Positions 62,664 to 64,000 of a DNA stretch of 64,000 nt are shown in pieces. Location: contig CAJUQA010000012.1 in assembly GCA_910588375.1 (NCBI GenBank), forward strand, positions 1 to 64,000, in the 5' to 3' direction. Below the pieces are notes generated by a model. That model worked only from the letters and a program-made list of their open reading frames with translations. It was not told where the DNA came from and did not search any database. Both the position numbers and the translations under genes were made by a program. Position 1 is the first letter of the stretch; every line of letters begins with the position of its first letter. Source of the stretch: an uncultured Odoribacter sp. GTDB lineage: Bacteria; Bacteroidota; Bacteroidia; Bacteroidales; Marinifilaceae.

Positions 62664-64000
62664 ATGAATTACAAACTACTCATGTGCGGTCTCCTGCTGG
62701 GAACCGCTTCAATTTCCGCCATGGCACAAAGCGATCTTCTCAAATTCGATCCCTCCCGCTTCACACGCCAATCGCTCACAATGCCCGACGGACAAAAAAT
62801 AACCTACAAAGCCTATGAAGGCATCTACTATGTAAAAAACATAGAAGACTCAACCTATCAGACCCTCAACATCTACGTGCCCGATAAAATGGCAGAGACA
62901 CCCCGTATCCCCATATTACTACGCACCTACATCGGTGGATATGCGGCTTCCACAGCCAAATCTCCTTCACCTTCCGACGCCACAGGACGTGCGCTCAAAG
63001 AAGGATATGTAGTCTGCATACCGGGCTCAAGAGGATCCAACTCAACAATCACTCGTAACGGAAAAACCATATACACCGGAATCGCCCCCAACGGACTTTT
63101 GGACCTAAAAGCCGCAATCCGTTACTTGCGATACAACAACGCCCTGATCCCCGGCGAATCCGAACTAATATTTACCGACGGCACAAGCGCAGGAGGAGCA
63201 ATGTCATCTTTACTCGGTGCAACCGGCAATTGCAAAGACTACGAACCATACCTAAAAAAAATGGGAGCCGCACAAGCCCCCGATGACGTCTTTGCTGCAA
63301 TATGTTACTGCCCAATTACAGACTTAAACCACGCCGACATGGAATACGAATGGCTCTACAGCTGTACCAATACCGGCATTCGTCATTTATCCGAAAAACA
63401 AATAGCAATTTCCGAAGAACTTGCAACGGAATGCTCTGCATATATCAACTCGCTGAACCTTATAAAAAAAGACGGCACTCCGCTTAACGCAGAAAATTAC
63501 CGGGAATACCTTAAAAACTTCCTTATAGAATCAGCTCACAAAGCCTTGCAGGAAGGATGCGAAATACCCGACACGATAGGATTCACATTCTATCAAAACA
63601 GACAAGGTCCCGCAGGCGGCGGTCTTGGCGGCATACATCAGCCAAAACATAATAACGGGCAACGTCCCCCCTTGGATGATAGACGCCAAGCTCCTTCATT
63701 CGGCCCCGGAAACACCCGACAGTTTAGCCGGACATCAGATTTCATCTCTGAGCTCGACCTTGACAAATATCTCAGCTATGTAGCCTCGATAACACCCTTA
63801 AAAACACCCCCTGCATTCGACCAAATGGGAGTACTTATCCCCACACCTTCTCCTGAAAATAAAGTATTCGGGAACAACCAAGGCGAAAGTGCCAACTTTA
63901 CCGACTTCAGTCTGCGACACAGAACCCATAATCCGAAAGCCAATCTGGATAAAGAAATGATACATCGCGTTGCCATTATGAATCCGATGAATTACATCGG
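62664..64000 (+). CDS. Exported subtype-B tannase-like esterase, cut by window edge
   Basis: An open frame of 445 codons runs off the right end. It begins with a signal peptide (cleavage near ISAMAQS). The alpha/beta-hydrolase shows LNIYVPDKM, GYVVCIPGSRGSNS, and the nucleophile elbow DGTSAGGAMSS near residue 174, the GTSAGG form seen in subtype-B tannases. A Gly/Pro/Gln-rich insertion lies about 320-360. The His and Asp would lie further right. It probably cleaves gallate or other aromatic esters outside the cytoplasm. It starts 9 bp after the sirtuin gene. Confidence 0.75.
   Translation, partial: MNYKLLMCGLLLGTASISAMAQSDLLKFDPSRFTRQSLTMPDGQKITYKAYEGIYYVKNIEDSTYQTLNIYVPDKMAETPRIPILLRTYIGGYAASTAKSPSPSDATGRALKEGYVVCIPGSRGSNSTITRNGKTIYTGIAPNGLLDLKAAIRYLRYNNALIPGESELIFTDGTSAGGAMSSLLGATGNCKDYEPYLKKMGAAQAPDDVFAAICYCPITDLNHADMEYEWLYSCTNTGIRHLSEKQIAISEELATECSAYINSLNLIKKDGTPLNAENYREYLKNFLIESAHKALQEGCEIPDTIGFTFYQNRQGPAGGGLGGIHQPKHNNGQRPPLDDRRQAPSFGPGNTRQFSRTSDFISELDLDKYLSYVASITPLKTPPAFDQMGVLIPTPSPENKVFGNNQGESANFTDFSLRHRTHNPKANLDKEMIHRVAIMNPMNYI

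Overview
The window looks like chromosome from a gut-type member of the order Bacteroidales. The support is direct: many start codons are preceded by the Bacteroidota -7 element TAnnTTTG rather than a sigma70 -10 box; Shine-Dalgarno sequences are not evident; and the gene content is typical (GH95 and GH109 glycosidases, Bacteroidota-style RND operons, cbpA/cbpM, the long single-chain purL, an rmlACDB set, SIMPL and YeiH proteins). I cannot name the genus from sequence alone. There is no insertion sequence, CRISPR array, rRNA operon or integrase gene in the window.

Layout. 1-634 has no gene but is highly structured: a minus-strand RNA of about 235 nt that folds into a long rod (6S-RNA-like), a long AT-rich hairpin, and a 21-nt tandem repeat bracketed by a 20-bp inverted repeat. 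635-5968 is a minus-strand redox cluster (two aldo/keto reductases, a Tat-type ferredoxin/flavodoxin lipoprotein, a RibD/DHFR-like reductase, an exported flavodoxin) with an AraC regulator. 6211-18071 holds folC, an RND pump with its outer-membrane channel but no adaptor, an esterase-LytTR two-component operon on the other strand, a YjbR protein, a CMD-cupin protein and, about 5 kb from the pump, an unaccompanied RND adaptor. 18099-25662 is a minus-strand block with an FtsX-type permease and a host-glycan module (GH95 fucosidase, acyltransferase, GH109 glycosidase). 25788-30154 has a copper ATPase, tRNA-Arg(UCU), decayed-looking repeats and RhuM.

30316-38059 is the part most likely to be an incompletely described system. 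It is a tight five-gene operon whose products are all predicted to be exported: a beta-propeller protein with an OmpA-like tail, a TPR-caspase, a DUF4384-type protein, an LPP20-like protein and a transglutaminase-like protein with an intact Cys-His-Asp triad. Its coding strand is G/T-rich, while the plus strand on both sides is C/A-rich, which suggests inversion or acquisition.

38103-50587 is housekeeping: cbpA-cbpM, SIMPL, YeiH, an AAA-ATPase remnant, purL, an ABC-F protein with a degenerate second ATPase site, and the dTDP-rhamnose operon rmlA-C-D-B. 50708-59008 has a porin and a four-gene efflux operon (adaptor, RND pump, channel, MFS) controlled by a divergent AraC protein (59190-60080). 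The window ends with an operon linking an NAD(P)-binding reductase, a zinc macrodomain ADP-ribosyl hydrolase, a class M sirtuin (8-nt overlap with the macrodomain gene) and an exported tannase-like esterase cut off by the window edge.
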